Of a stretch of DNA of 64,000 bases, positions 44,332-52,167 are shown in pieces. Numbering within the stretch: the stretch's first letter is position 1; each line of letters starts with the position of its first letter. Below the pieces are notes generated by a model. It saw nothing but the letters and a program-made list of their open reading frames with translations. It was not told the DNA's origin and did no database searches. The DNA is from Corynebacterium pygosceleis (GTDB lineage Bacteria > Actinomycetota > Actinomycetes > Mycobacteriales > Mycobacteriaceae): the NCBI RefSeq assembly GCF_016595275.2, contig NZ_JAENIQ020000001.1, positions 558,001-622,000 of the forward strand, given 5' to 3'. The translations under genes were made by a program, and so were the position numbers.

Positions 44332-44959
44332 ATGCGTATCATCCGGGCTCGCAAAGGAAGGGAAAAAGCCATCAGCGCAACCACAATGACTGCTCCCCTG
44401 GCAAGCTCCTCTACGGCTCCAGTGCACGAAAATCAGACAACTAAATTCATTGAATGACAATAGGGGTGCCAACAAGGACAAGTTTGACGGAAATACCTTC
44501 ACCTTCACTTTCGGTGAACCAGTAAAGGATGAAAACGGATTTTCCGAAAGATATTTCAATTCGGGTTCCTGTTCAGGAACCTTTGCAGACCCCCGTCTGG
44601 AAGCCGACGGGATCATCAGATATGGACTCAGTGTGCCATGCTCTGGCACCGGATTTCTTCCACTAAGTGTACAGATCACACTCCAAGAAGAGCATTTAGG
44701 CACTTGGTGTGAAGATGTTGATTCCCCACGAATCGTTCCCCTTACAGGAGGTGGCTACGGCTTCGTCAGAGGTGACGCCCACTGTAACCGTGACAATTCA
44801 GGACATGACTACAGGGTCAAGGCCGTCATTTATGCGGGCAATCACACCGGTCACGGACACTCAAGGGAAGTTCACTTGCAGTGCAATTACAACCCCCGCG
44901 TGGGACTCAAGATCCACTCACAGAGGTCAGCACACGCTCTTTCATATCCCCCGGAATAG
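44332..44959 (+). pseudogene. Exported protein gene with a probable frameshift
   Basis: An ATG at 44332 opens a frame with a basic start and signal-like stretch (RIIRARKGREKAISATTMTA, then SSSTAPVH) that ends at TGA 44455. The next frame continues at once with about 165 protein-like residues (FTFTFGEPVKDENGF, SGSCSGTFADPRLEADGIIRYGL, VPLTGGGYGFVRGDAHC). Six cysteines in the second part suit a secreted protein. A one-base indel around 44400-44457 would join the two. I do not recognise the domain. Confidence 0.5.
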
Positions 44960-45213
44960 CTCTCATCTAGCTGAGATTTCACTTTCTCAAAGAGTGCTTG
45001 AACCATTTTCTCCAATTTTCCCTCCGGGTAAGAATTAGGAAGCTCATGGAGTGGGACGTTGAGAGAAACCGGAGGATCAGCATGAGTCCAGTAAGACCTC
45101 ATATCCTCAGAAAAGATGAGTACATCAGTGCCCATAAGGTGAGACTGCAAAACAACATTACCAAAAATAAGTGTTGGCATATTCTTTTGAATCATTAAGT
45201 GTCCTTTACCCAT
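44887..45213 (-). CDS. Hypothetical protein convergent with the exported-protein gene
   Basis: The 108-residue soluble protein begins MGKGHLMIQKNMPTLIFGN and ends with an amphipathic helical region (KLEKMVQALFEKVKSQLDES) and ADLCEWILSPTRGL. No family is recognised. It overlaps the 3' end of the convergent exported-protein frame by 73 bases, so one of the two ends may be wrong. Because it is small, acidic and next to a secreted protein it could be an immunity or chaperone-like partner, but that is speculation. Confidence 0.4.
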   Translation of the reverse strand: MGKGHLMIQKNMPTLIFGNVVLQSHLMGTDVLIFSEDMRSYWTHADPPVSLNVPLHELPNSYPEGKLEKMVQALFEKVKSQLDESYSGGYERACADLCEWILSPTRGL

Positions 45214-45397
45214 GAGTTTCGATGAGGTTACGTCCCAAGCCTACAGCCAACCCACCATCCCAATAGGTCACAGACGAAGTTGTGTGTGTTTGCGCTGTCC
45301 GCCACCGAACGGCCCACGCCCAACCCCGGGTCTGCTGCGCGAATAGGTGGCAACTGGTTTGGCTCGTCTTGGTGCTTGCTGGAAGGGGGTTGTTGTG

Positions 45398-45694
45398 CCT
45401 AAGTGATATCCGAAAGAGTTCCGCGATGACGTGGTGCGTGTTGCTTTGGCGCGTGATCCGGGTGTGACGTTGGTTCAGGTGGTCACGGATTTCGGGATTC
45501 ATGTAGGCACGTTGAACACGTGGCTGAGCCAAGAACGCATGGGTTCCGGGTAACGGGAAGGTGTGTGTCGCTCAGAGTCACGGGAATTACGTGATTTTGC
45601 GGCGTCGGAACCGGCTGTCGGTGCTGGTGCGGTCTGTCGAGGTGCAGATCTTCTCGATGTACCAAATCATCTGGACCGTCCCGAAAGCGGGTTA
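45398..45694 (+). mobile_element. IS3-family OrfA relic
   Basis: The frame encodes YPKEFRDDVVRVALARDPGV, then TLVQVVTDFGIHVGTLNTWL and SQERMG, clearly the helix-turn-helix of an IS3-type OrfA. It is broken by an in-frame stop at the fourth codon, another after MGSG near 45550, and a frameshift after RELRD; the remaining tail (RRNRLSVLVRSVEV) is a decayed leucine-zipper region. OrfB and terminal repeats are absent. It lies just upstream of the LGFP gene and may have cost that gene its signal peptide. Confidence 0.75.
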
Positions 45695-45754
45695 ACACCG
45701 ATCCACGCAGGCGTGAGGTAGTGGTCGGCAAGAAGCTGCAGCCGGTCAACGACG

Positions 45755-46490
45755 GTGGACGGTGGGGCCAGTCTTCTGCTCGACAGGCTGCTCCGTGCAG
45801 CGGATGCAGCCCCCAGGTGTCGTCGTTTCACCCCACACAATATTGAAGTGTGTGGCGCCGTTCTTGATCGCTACGAGCAGGTCGGTGGCCCAGCATCACC
45901 ATCTTTATGGCCGGTTGCGCCAATTCGGCTCAATTCGGATGGGCGGGGCTACCGGTTCACTCTGACCAAAGGCATTATTTACTGCTCGCCGGAGACCGGA
46001 GCACATATTATTCCCGTCCGAGTTTTCCCGGTCTGGAAGGACCTCAGGTGGGAGGCGGGACCTATGGGGTATCCGATTACGGACCACGATGGACTCTCTT
46101 CCAACCCGATCGAGCGTATGCAGAAGATCCAGCATGGCGCTACCGTGCAGAAAGCTGTGGGACTGAACGTGGCGGCGTACGGCCGCATCTACCATCGTTG
46201 GATCAAGGCGGGTGGGGTTAATCCGATTACAAATGAGTTCGATTGGAGGTCCGATCGGGGACGGATAAACGTCTTCGACCGGGGAGTGATCGTCTGGTCA
46301 TCGACCGCGGATGCCCACGTAATTGATGGTTTTCCGCTGACAGAGTGGATTACCGTCACCCTTGAGGGCGGTAGATTCGGTTTGCCGATCAATGAACCAT
46401 ACGCGGATGGAATCGGCGAGGTTCAGAAGTTTTGAACGCGGTACCGTCAGCATCGCCACTGACGGCAAAAAGTGCACCGAGGCTTTTTGA
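45755..46490 (+). pseudogene. LGFP-repeat protein, frameshifted and without its 5' end
   Basis: The 226-codon frame contains three LGFP-like repeats, recognisable from YEQVGGPASPSLWPVAP, GYRFTLTKGIIYCSPETGAH, GPMGYPITDHDG and GGRFGLPINEP. LGFP repeats occur in secreted actinobacterial proteins and are thought to bind the wall or mycolate envelope. The frame stops at 46433-46435; dropping one T of the TTTT at 46430-46433 continues it naturally (FERGTVSIATDGKKCTEAF) to a TGA at 46488. No signal peptide is present, probably because of the IS3 relic upstream. Confidence 0.6.
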
Positions 46491-47018
46491 CCTATGAAAA
46501 CGATATAGAAAAGTTGACAACAGTGTTTCCTGAGGTACCCTTTACGGGAAGCAGTGTGAGAATGGCTCATCCCGAACCTTCAAAGGGAACCTCGAAGGAC
46601 ATTTTCACTAGATCAATAGGTATTCCAGGAAATTATAAATGGTGCGGCAATAGAAGTCTCGATGCTCTCCATGACTATTGCACTAAGGGCCCCGATATGC
46701 CATATATCGGAAATTATAATTATGTTGCATACAATGCCCTAGATTACCGAGACGCTTGTGCGATTCATGATCTATGCTACGCAGCCTCCAACCGTAATTC
46801 ATACGGATATATGACCGTTGCAAAAACGGGCCGATTGTGACGATGAACTATATTCAAACATGAAGAATATTATCGAAAATTGCTCCCGTCAATCTTCTGC
46901 GTATCCAACACAAAAATTACTGCGCGCCAATCAGCCACTCGGTATCACGCCGGAGTTGTTTTGTCTCACAATAAAGCCTATTATCTGGACAGGAAGTCGC
47001 TCATTAGACCGGGATTAA
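46472..47018 (+). pseudogene. Prokaryotic phospholipase A2 gene, frameshifted
   Basis: The first frame (to 46840) has WCGNRSLDALHDYC and the diagnostic calcium/catalytic helix YRDACAIHDLCYAASNRN of phospholipase A2, with the His-Asp pair. The rest of the domain, ADCDDELYSNMKNIIENC, is in another frame from 46818. Removing one A of the AAAAA at 46815-46824 joins them. A further frame to 47095 (RYHAGVVLSHNKAYYLDRKS) may be the original C-terminus after a second indel. With the LGFP gene it looks like a former exported lipase or toxin. Confidence 0.6.
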
Positions 47019-47160
47019 TTGAGCCCGCATTTTGGCATCGCGATCCCGATCATTGGCATTTCGGGAATTTCTCGGTAAAAACTCACTCTCGGTAGGTGGC
47101 AGTTGTGCCGTTGCATGATTTTCCGCGTGATTGAGGGTTGATTCACTGTGGAGGAAAGGA

Positions 47161-49056
47161 ATGGCAACTGTGGCATGTAACGGTGTTTCATCGTCCGCGG
47201 GTTTCAAGCACTCTGCGCGTGTACTGGGTGTTGTACTGGTGTTGGGTGCGTGGCAGATGCTGCTGTTTACGGGATCAACCCCAGAAAAGCGACGGGCAAT
47301 CAACGTCGACGACACTTGGTATCGGTACCCGGTTGACGACGTGCACATCACCGCCGGTATACCGCAGGTTGTTTTCTGCGCTGTTTTCTGTCTAGTCACC
47401 TGGCTTGCCGCCACCGGGTTTTCCATCGTGAAAAACCGGTTCGTCGCCCCTGCTGTGGTTGCGGGTTTCTGGATTGGCCTGTTTGTTGTGCCGTTTATGC
47501 TCCGGCAGCAAAAAGGAGAGTCACTGGGGGGTCCTTTTGATGGCCTGGTTGCCGGAATATTGTGGCTTGTGCTGCTCGGAGTTACCTCTGGGTGGCTGCT
47601 TTCCTGGTGGTTGACAATGCTGAACGTGGCTGAATCGGCGCTTGTGTTCGCACCAGTTGCGGGATGTGCTTTTGCCTGCAGCCCAGGACTTGCGGCAAGC
47701 GGTACCAACAGCTTGTTCGCGATAGGCGCAGGCCTGTGCGCGATGCTCGGCGTGGGGGCTCGGCACTCGGCACGCTATCCGTTGCTCGTCGGCCCGGTGG
47801 CATGTGTCGGTTTGTGGATGATGTGGCCGGAAACAGTGCTGGCCGGTGCACCGGAATACACGGTACGGGCTGTACTGACGGCGGCTTTTGTGCCGATTGT
47901 GTGTGAAGCGGTGTACCGCCGCGAACTGGTGTTGCCGCGTGGATCTTCCCCACAGGTAGGAGACGGCACACATGTGCCGCTGGATAGGGCGGAGCTGGAT
48001 TGGCTGAGTCCACCTCCTCATGCAAGTCGCCGGGATCCGACCAACGGACTCGACCCCCGCGAAGCGGAATCTCACCACGCGAAAGAACGGGGCCTGGCAA
48101 CAGGATTGGCCGCATACTGGTGGACCGTTATCGCCCTTGCCGCTGTCACTGTCGCAGTTCCGGCGATACTGATGAGGACGCTGTTTGTCCGGGAGAACGA
48201 ATTCATCGGTGTTGCGCCGACACCGGACGGGGTTCCGTTCTGGTCGGGCACACTGTTTCCGATGGGCGTGCATCAGTCGATCGCTGGCGGAATCGCTGTA
48301 GGCGCGCCCATGTCCGACAACGGCGACTGGTTTTTCATTGATCCTGCCACCCAGGATCCGATCACGGTTGTCTGCGTGCTGGGGGGACTGACCGGACTTG
48401 CTGTCATGATGCGAAAGCTCAAGCTCATGAACTTCTTGATGGCCGCCTACGGTGTGACCGTGGCCGGTGGCGCATACATCGGATATGCCACGATTGAGGG
48501 CATGGAGAGCGATTTCAGGGTTGAACTGACGCTCGTTGCAAGTCTTGTCATGGGGCTGCTTGTCGTCATCCTCCCAGCGGCTGCAAGCGTCGTTTCCCGT
48601 AGCAGCGCGGCGCACACGGAAAGCTATGCGCCGAGCAAAAGCCTGGTGGCCTTTGTCGTCTGTCTGGCGGCGGTGCTTGTCGCCGGTAGTTCCTCCTGGC
48701 TGAGGGCCGGTGTCTTTGACCCGGTGCTCACGGCGTCCGACAAACCGACCGACCTCATCCTCGGGCAGATGTTCACACCGAATCTTGCGTTGGTGACCAC
48801 CGTGGTTGCGTTGACGGTTGCGGCATCGCTTGGCTGCTGGTGGCTTCTGGGAGGTGTGCGGTGGCAGTGGTGTGTGCTTGTGGCTGTCGCCGGGTTGCTG
48901 GCGCTGCAAACCGCCGGGCTATTTACCGGCGGGGTACCCGGGTGCGCTGTTGTTGGTGCCGGGGTTGCAGCCTGGGTTGGCGGGGTGATGAACGTAATAA
49001 AAATACCGCGGCAGATCCCCGGGGATCTTGTGTCCCGGAAAGCACGCGCACTGTAA
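47161..49056 (+). CDS. Large polytopic membrane protein of unknown family
   Basis: The 631-residue protein has about fourteen predicted membrane segments in two sets, residues 20-270 and 325-615, joined by a hydrophilic loop (about 255-320) that is acidic and histidine-containing. There is a short extracytoplasmic region after segment 1 (STPEKRRAINVDDTWYRYPV) and another near 345-395 (RENEFIGVAPTPDGVPFWSG). No known motif is visible. ATG 47161 follows GGAGGAAAGG. Codon use has more T and A than outside the island. The frame is intact, unlike those of its neighbours. Confidence 0.65.
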   Translation: MATVACNGVSSSAGFKHSARVLGVVLVLGAWQMLLFTGSTPEKRRAINVDDTWYRYPVDDVHITAGIPQVVFCAVFCLVTWLAATGFSIVKNRFVAPAVVAGFWIGLFVVPFMLRQQKGESLGGPFDGLVAGILWLVLLGVTSGWLLSWWLTMLNVAESALVFAPVAGCAFACSPGLAASGTNSLFAIGAGLCAMLGVGARHSARYPLLVGPVACVGLWMMWPETVLAGAPEYTVRAVLTAAFVPIVCEAVYRRELVLPRGSSPQVGDGTHVPLDRAELDWLSPPPHASRRDPTNGLDPREAESHHAKERGLATGLAAYWWTVIALAAVTVAVPAILMRTLFVRENEFIGVAPTPDGVPFWSGTLFPMGVHQSIAGGIAVGAPMSDNGDWFFIDPATQDPITVVCVLGGLTGLAVMMRKLKLMNFLMAAYGVTVAGGAYIGYATIEGMESDFRVELTLVASLVMGLLVVILPAAASVVSRSSAAHTESYAPSKSLVAFVVCLAAVLVAGSSSWLRAGVFDPVLTASDKPTDLILGQMFTPNLALVTTVVALTVAASLGCWWLLGGVRWQWCVLVAVAGLLALQTAGLFTGGVPGCAVVGAGVAAWVGGVMNVIKIPRQIPGDLVSRKARAL

Positions 49057-49112
49057 GTGCCGTCCGGTCCTACGTCAGCTTTCTGTCTCCACCAACGACT
49101 CTGCCGTCCCGA

Positions 49113-49137
49113 GCCGTTCTGATGGTTTCAGAACGGC
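49113..49137 (+). terminator. Hairpin after the 631-residue membrane protein gene
   Basis: Perfect ten-base arms GCCGTTCTGA (49113-49122) and TCAGAACGGC (49128-49137) with a five-base loop lie 56 bases after the stop codon. Confidence 0.6.
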
Positions 49138-49707
49138 AGGTGCGCTCACGGTGTTTCTATGTGGACCCACAAGTAGATTTAAAGAAAGCCACATCTCCGC
49201 AAGGAACCATTGACTCATGAACCACTACGCCGCCGTTATAAACGGGACCACGGACGAGTGTTCACTGCAGATCACAAGCCTTATCTCGCGCCGATAACCT
49301 CGACGATCTGAAAGGCTCCTCCGGGTGAATCTTCATCCTTCCCCATTCAGTCAGTTGGCAAAAACGAAGAGGTACGCACCTTTGATGGGACAGTAGACGT
49401 AGAACACCGCTGCGCCTACCGTGACCGGATCTCCGAGGGGCACGGACGAACAGCGGCGAGATTTCATCGACAAAGAACTACCGATCCAGGACTTCCCACA
49501 CTTCTACCCGTCCGAGAGGTCCCACAAACTCTGGAAAGACTCACTCCCGGAACTAACGCGACCCGAGAAAACAGGCTCATACAAAAACTGCATGCAATCC
49601 GTTTGGCGTGCTTCACATCAAGTGGTGTTTTACTGCCATGTAGCCATAAAACGTAGTGCCACTCCCCAACAGTGCCGTTCTAACAGAGAAAATAGACACT
49701 AGCCGTC

Positions 49708-49743
49708 AAAAGCACCACCGCTACATATGCGGTGGTGCTTTTT
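49708..49743. terminator. Intrinsic terminator with T-run
   Basis: Perfect 14-base arms AAAAGCACCACCGC (49708-49721) and GCGGTGGTGCTTTT (49729-49742) enclose a seven-base loop and carry T-runs on both strands. This is the only textbook factor-independent terminator in the window and works in both directions. Confidence 0.85.
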
Positions 49744-49932
49744 CCTTAAGGTGGTTGGTCGCTTGTCGGGTCGGCGTATTTTTGAACGGTATTTCTGGCC
49801 ACCGTTCCTCGGTGGTGAGCTCGCATGAATCCCCCAGCGCCTTATCCACCGCACCACCCCGCCAGACGCTCCCCTCACCACGCTAAAATCAGTCCCCACC
49901 GGCCACATATAACCCGTTTTCTCTAGTGCGAT

Positions 49933-50106
49933 GGGACACGGGCGCCGACTACCGCTACGTCACCCTCACCCAGTACCTCCGGCTGCTGGCCGTGGGACAA
50001 CCCGTCGGGAGCCGGCTGCACATACCCGCGCCGTCGATACTCGGGTCGATGCTGCTCACCGTCCCCGTCCACGCACTTCTCGACGACCGGCTCACCCTCC
50101 CCGGGG
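49933..50106 (+). pseudogene. Shortened second copy of an internal abrB segment
   Basis: This stretch repeats 42830-43122 of the intact AbrB-family gene almost base for base (DTGADYRYVTLTQYLRLLAV, then GQPVGSRLHIPAPSIL). It lacks 117 bases (39 codons) that in the intact gene lie between two copies of TGGCCGTG (42884-42891 and 43001-43008); only one copy remains here (49987-49994). A further six bases are missing near the end. It has no start or end of its own. Confidence 0.85.
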
Positions 50107-50192
50107 ATTTTCCCCCTCTCCGGGTGCGGGGCGGTGACGGAAGTCCTTATGCCGGGTCCCATCACCAAACCACCGACCGGACAGTGGGTATT

Positions 50193-50996
50193 TCAGTCCC
50201 TGTTCCGTTCCCAGACGAAGGGAGTGGTTGTCGTGATCTTCATCAACCCGGCCCTCTCCAGAATCGGACGTGAATCCTCCGTGCAGTCAGCCTGCAGATA
50301 TCGGTAACCCCGGCGCTGCGCGGAGGAGGCCCGCGCTGCGGTGAGCGCGCGGTACAGACCCCGACCCCGATGTCCCTCATCGCAGGCACCACCCCACAGG
50401 CCGGCAAATTCAGTACCGGCCACAAACTCGGTTCGCCCGGTACACACGGTTCCGCCCCCAGGTTCACGCACCACCCACAGTTCAAAGCTGTCCGGATCAC
50501 TGGCAGAGCGCGACACCAGTTGGTCGGTGAGGCGTTGCGCCTCTTCGACAGGCGCGTCGAAGACACGCTGGACCAACGACTCGGCCCCCTGGATATCGGT
50601 GGGGGAACCCGCCCGGACCAGACTGTATCCATCCGGGAGTGGGCCCGCGGCCTCAATCACCGCATCAGCGGGTCCCGCCATCACCGTTTCAGGCTCCTTT
50701 TTCTGAAATCCACCTGATGTCAGCAGATTCTCGAGCCCCTCCAGGTCATCGTGCTCCCGTGTTTTCCACTCGACACTGTCCACGCGCCCGTCGGCGGTGA
50801 AATGCTCTCGGACGAGCTCAATCAATGCGGGTAAATCCACCTCCGGCGGGATGGAGCGGTAGGTGATGAAAGCGTGGCGATGCACATACGTGGCCACCCA
50901 CAGAGGGCCTATCCTGGTGACCTCCGGCGCGTCCGCGACTTCAGCTTCGGTACGAAGTTGATTGTCGTAGAGTTCGAGCATCTCATCCCTCGTCAT
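50193..50996 (-). CDS. GNAT-family acetyltransferase
   Basis: The 267-residue protein has a C-terminal GNAT fold with the acetyl-CoA motif in DEGHRGRGLYRALTAAR (RGRGLG-like loop) preceded by the strand FAGLWGGACDEG, and an N-terminal half that looks like a second, degenerate GNAT domain. Substrate unknown. The ATG at 50996 is supported by TAGGCT 8 bases upstream (51005-51010, minus strand); the ATG at 51020 lies before that promoter. Confidence 0.75.
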   Translation of the reverse strand: MTRDEMLELYDNQLRTEAEVADAPEVTRIGPLWVATYVHRHAFITYRSIPPEVDLPALIELVREHFTADGRVDSVEWKTREHDDLEGLENLLTSGGFQKKEPETVMAGPADAVIEAAGPLPDGYSLVRAGSPTDIQGAESLVQRVFDAPVEEAQRLTDQLVSRSASDPDSFELWVVREPGGGTVCTGRTEFVAGTEFAGLWGGACDEGHRGRGLYRALTAARASSAQRRGYRYLQADCTEDSRPILERAGLMKITTTTPFVWERNRD

Positions 50997-51315
50997 GGGG
51001 AGTGAGCCTAGCACCGTCATTGACGGCGGTTGGCGGTTCCGTGCCCCACGCCGGTGTTGAGATACCCGTTCCGGTTCACTCTGTCCCGGTGCACAGTTGG
51101 TCACGGCACAGTGACGCATGAGATGGGAGCGGAAGCCGGTGCCACGAACCTGACCACGGGAACGCCGTTCGCCCGGAGTCGGCGCGATGTTCCATCAGTT
51201 GTGGTCCGTGGTCCCCTCCTGGATTCCGTCCGGCCACCGCCACGACGGGCCCCGACGGAGACCCTGTGGATCCATCCGGCGGGCGTTTACCCGGGATGTG
51301 TCCAGTCCCACCCCC

Positions 51316-52167
51316 TCACAGCCCGACGCGGCGGGCGGATTCCTCCCAGAGTCGCCGGGCGATCTCCGGATCGCGGCTGCCGGGATAGTCCGGCCCCCTC
51401 TTCTTTCCGAGGTAGTACCCGCCGGGGACGAAGTCGGTGCCGACGGTTCCGGTGGCCAGCCGGACGAGGCGGGCGGCCCCCTTGTCGGTACTGCCCAGCG
51501 CCATGCGGGTCACGGGGTTTGTGTAGAGGAATTCGAGGAGCGGCCCGGCTCCGGCACCGAAGTTCGAGGCGATGACGCCGGGGTGGAAGGAGGCGCCGTA
51601 GATGCCCCGGTCGGCGTGTCGGCGGGACAGTTCACGGGCGTGGATGATGTTCATCATCTTCGAGTCACCGTAGGCCTTCATCGGATCCCAGGGCCCGTCG
51701 GCGTTGTCGAGGTCGTTCACGTCGAGGTCCCCGTAGAGTTTCGCGGCGATCGACGCTGTCCCGACGACGTACCCGAGTCCGGCGGCGAGATTGTCGGCGA
51801 GGAGTTCGGTGAGGAGGAACGGCGCGAGGTGGTTCACCTGGAGGGTGAGTTCGTTGCCGTCGTCGGTGACCGTGCGCTCCGGGCCGAATACTCCGCCCGC
51901 GTTGTTCGCCAGGACGTCGATGCGCGGGGCGATTTCGGCGAGGGAGGCGGCGAGGTCACGGACCTCGTCCAGGGACGAGAAATCGGCGGTGAAGTGGGGC
52001 GCACCGATGGCGGTGGCGACGAATCGGGTCTTGGCGGGGTTCCGGCCGACGACGATGACGCGGTGTCCGAGGTCGGCCAGTTTCCGGGCTGCGGCCGCCC
52101 CGATGCCGTCGCTGGCGCCGGTGACGACGATGGTGCGGGGTACCTCGACGAGTGGGGGTCGGCTCAT
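51316..52167 (-). CDS. Short-chain dehydrogenase/reductase
   Basis: The 283-residue protein has VVTGASDGIGAAAA, VGRNPAK (an NADP-type basic pair), NNAGG, a serine in VVGTASIAAK and the catalytic YGDSK. The long C-terminal part with YYLGKKRGPDYPGSRDPE is typical of the retinol-dehydrogenase-like (WW-oxidoreductase-like) group. The ATG overlaps the stop of the DUF885 peptidase gene (ATGA at 52167), so it is translated after it. Substrate unknown. Confidence 0.8.
   Translation of the reverse strand: MSRPPLVEVPRTIVVTGASDGIGAAAARKLADLGHRVIVVGRNPAKTRFVATAIGAPHFTADFSSLDEVRDLAASLAEIAPRIDVLANNAGGVFGPERTVTDDGNELTLQVNHLAPFLLTELLADNLAAGLGYVVGTASIAAKLYGDLDVNDLDNADGPWDPMKAYGDSKMMNIIHARELSRRHADRGIYGASFHPGVIASNFGAGAGPLLEFLYTNPVTRMALGSTDKGAARLVRLATGTVGTDFVPGGYYLGKKRGPDYPGSRDPEIARRLWEESARRVGL

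Larger units (their letters stand above)
49057..49932 (+). other. Gene-poor right part of the island
   Basis: These 876 bases contain no gene I can support. Scattered protein-like pieces (for example NEEVRTFDGTVDVEHRC near 49365 and RRDFIDKELPIQDFPHFYP near 49450) lie in different frames and resemble decayed coding sequence. Two hairpins are described separately. Confidence 0.5.

Noticed and set aside
49421..49702. Open frame of 93 codons in the right part of the island
   Set aside because: No ribosome site, no promoter spacing and no family; neighbouring frames look like pieces of the same decayed gene.
51021..51315. Possible gene or repeat in the gap between the GNAT and SDR genes
   Set aside because: No start signal, no motif and only a five-base hairpin; nothing could be supported.
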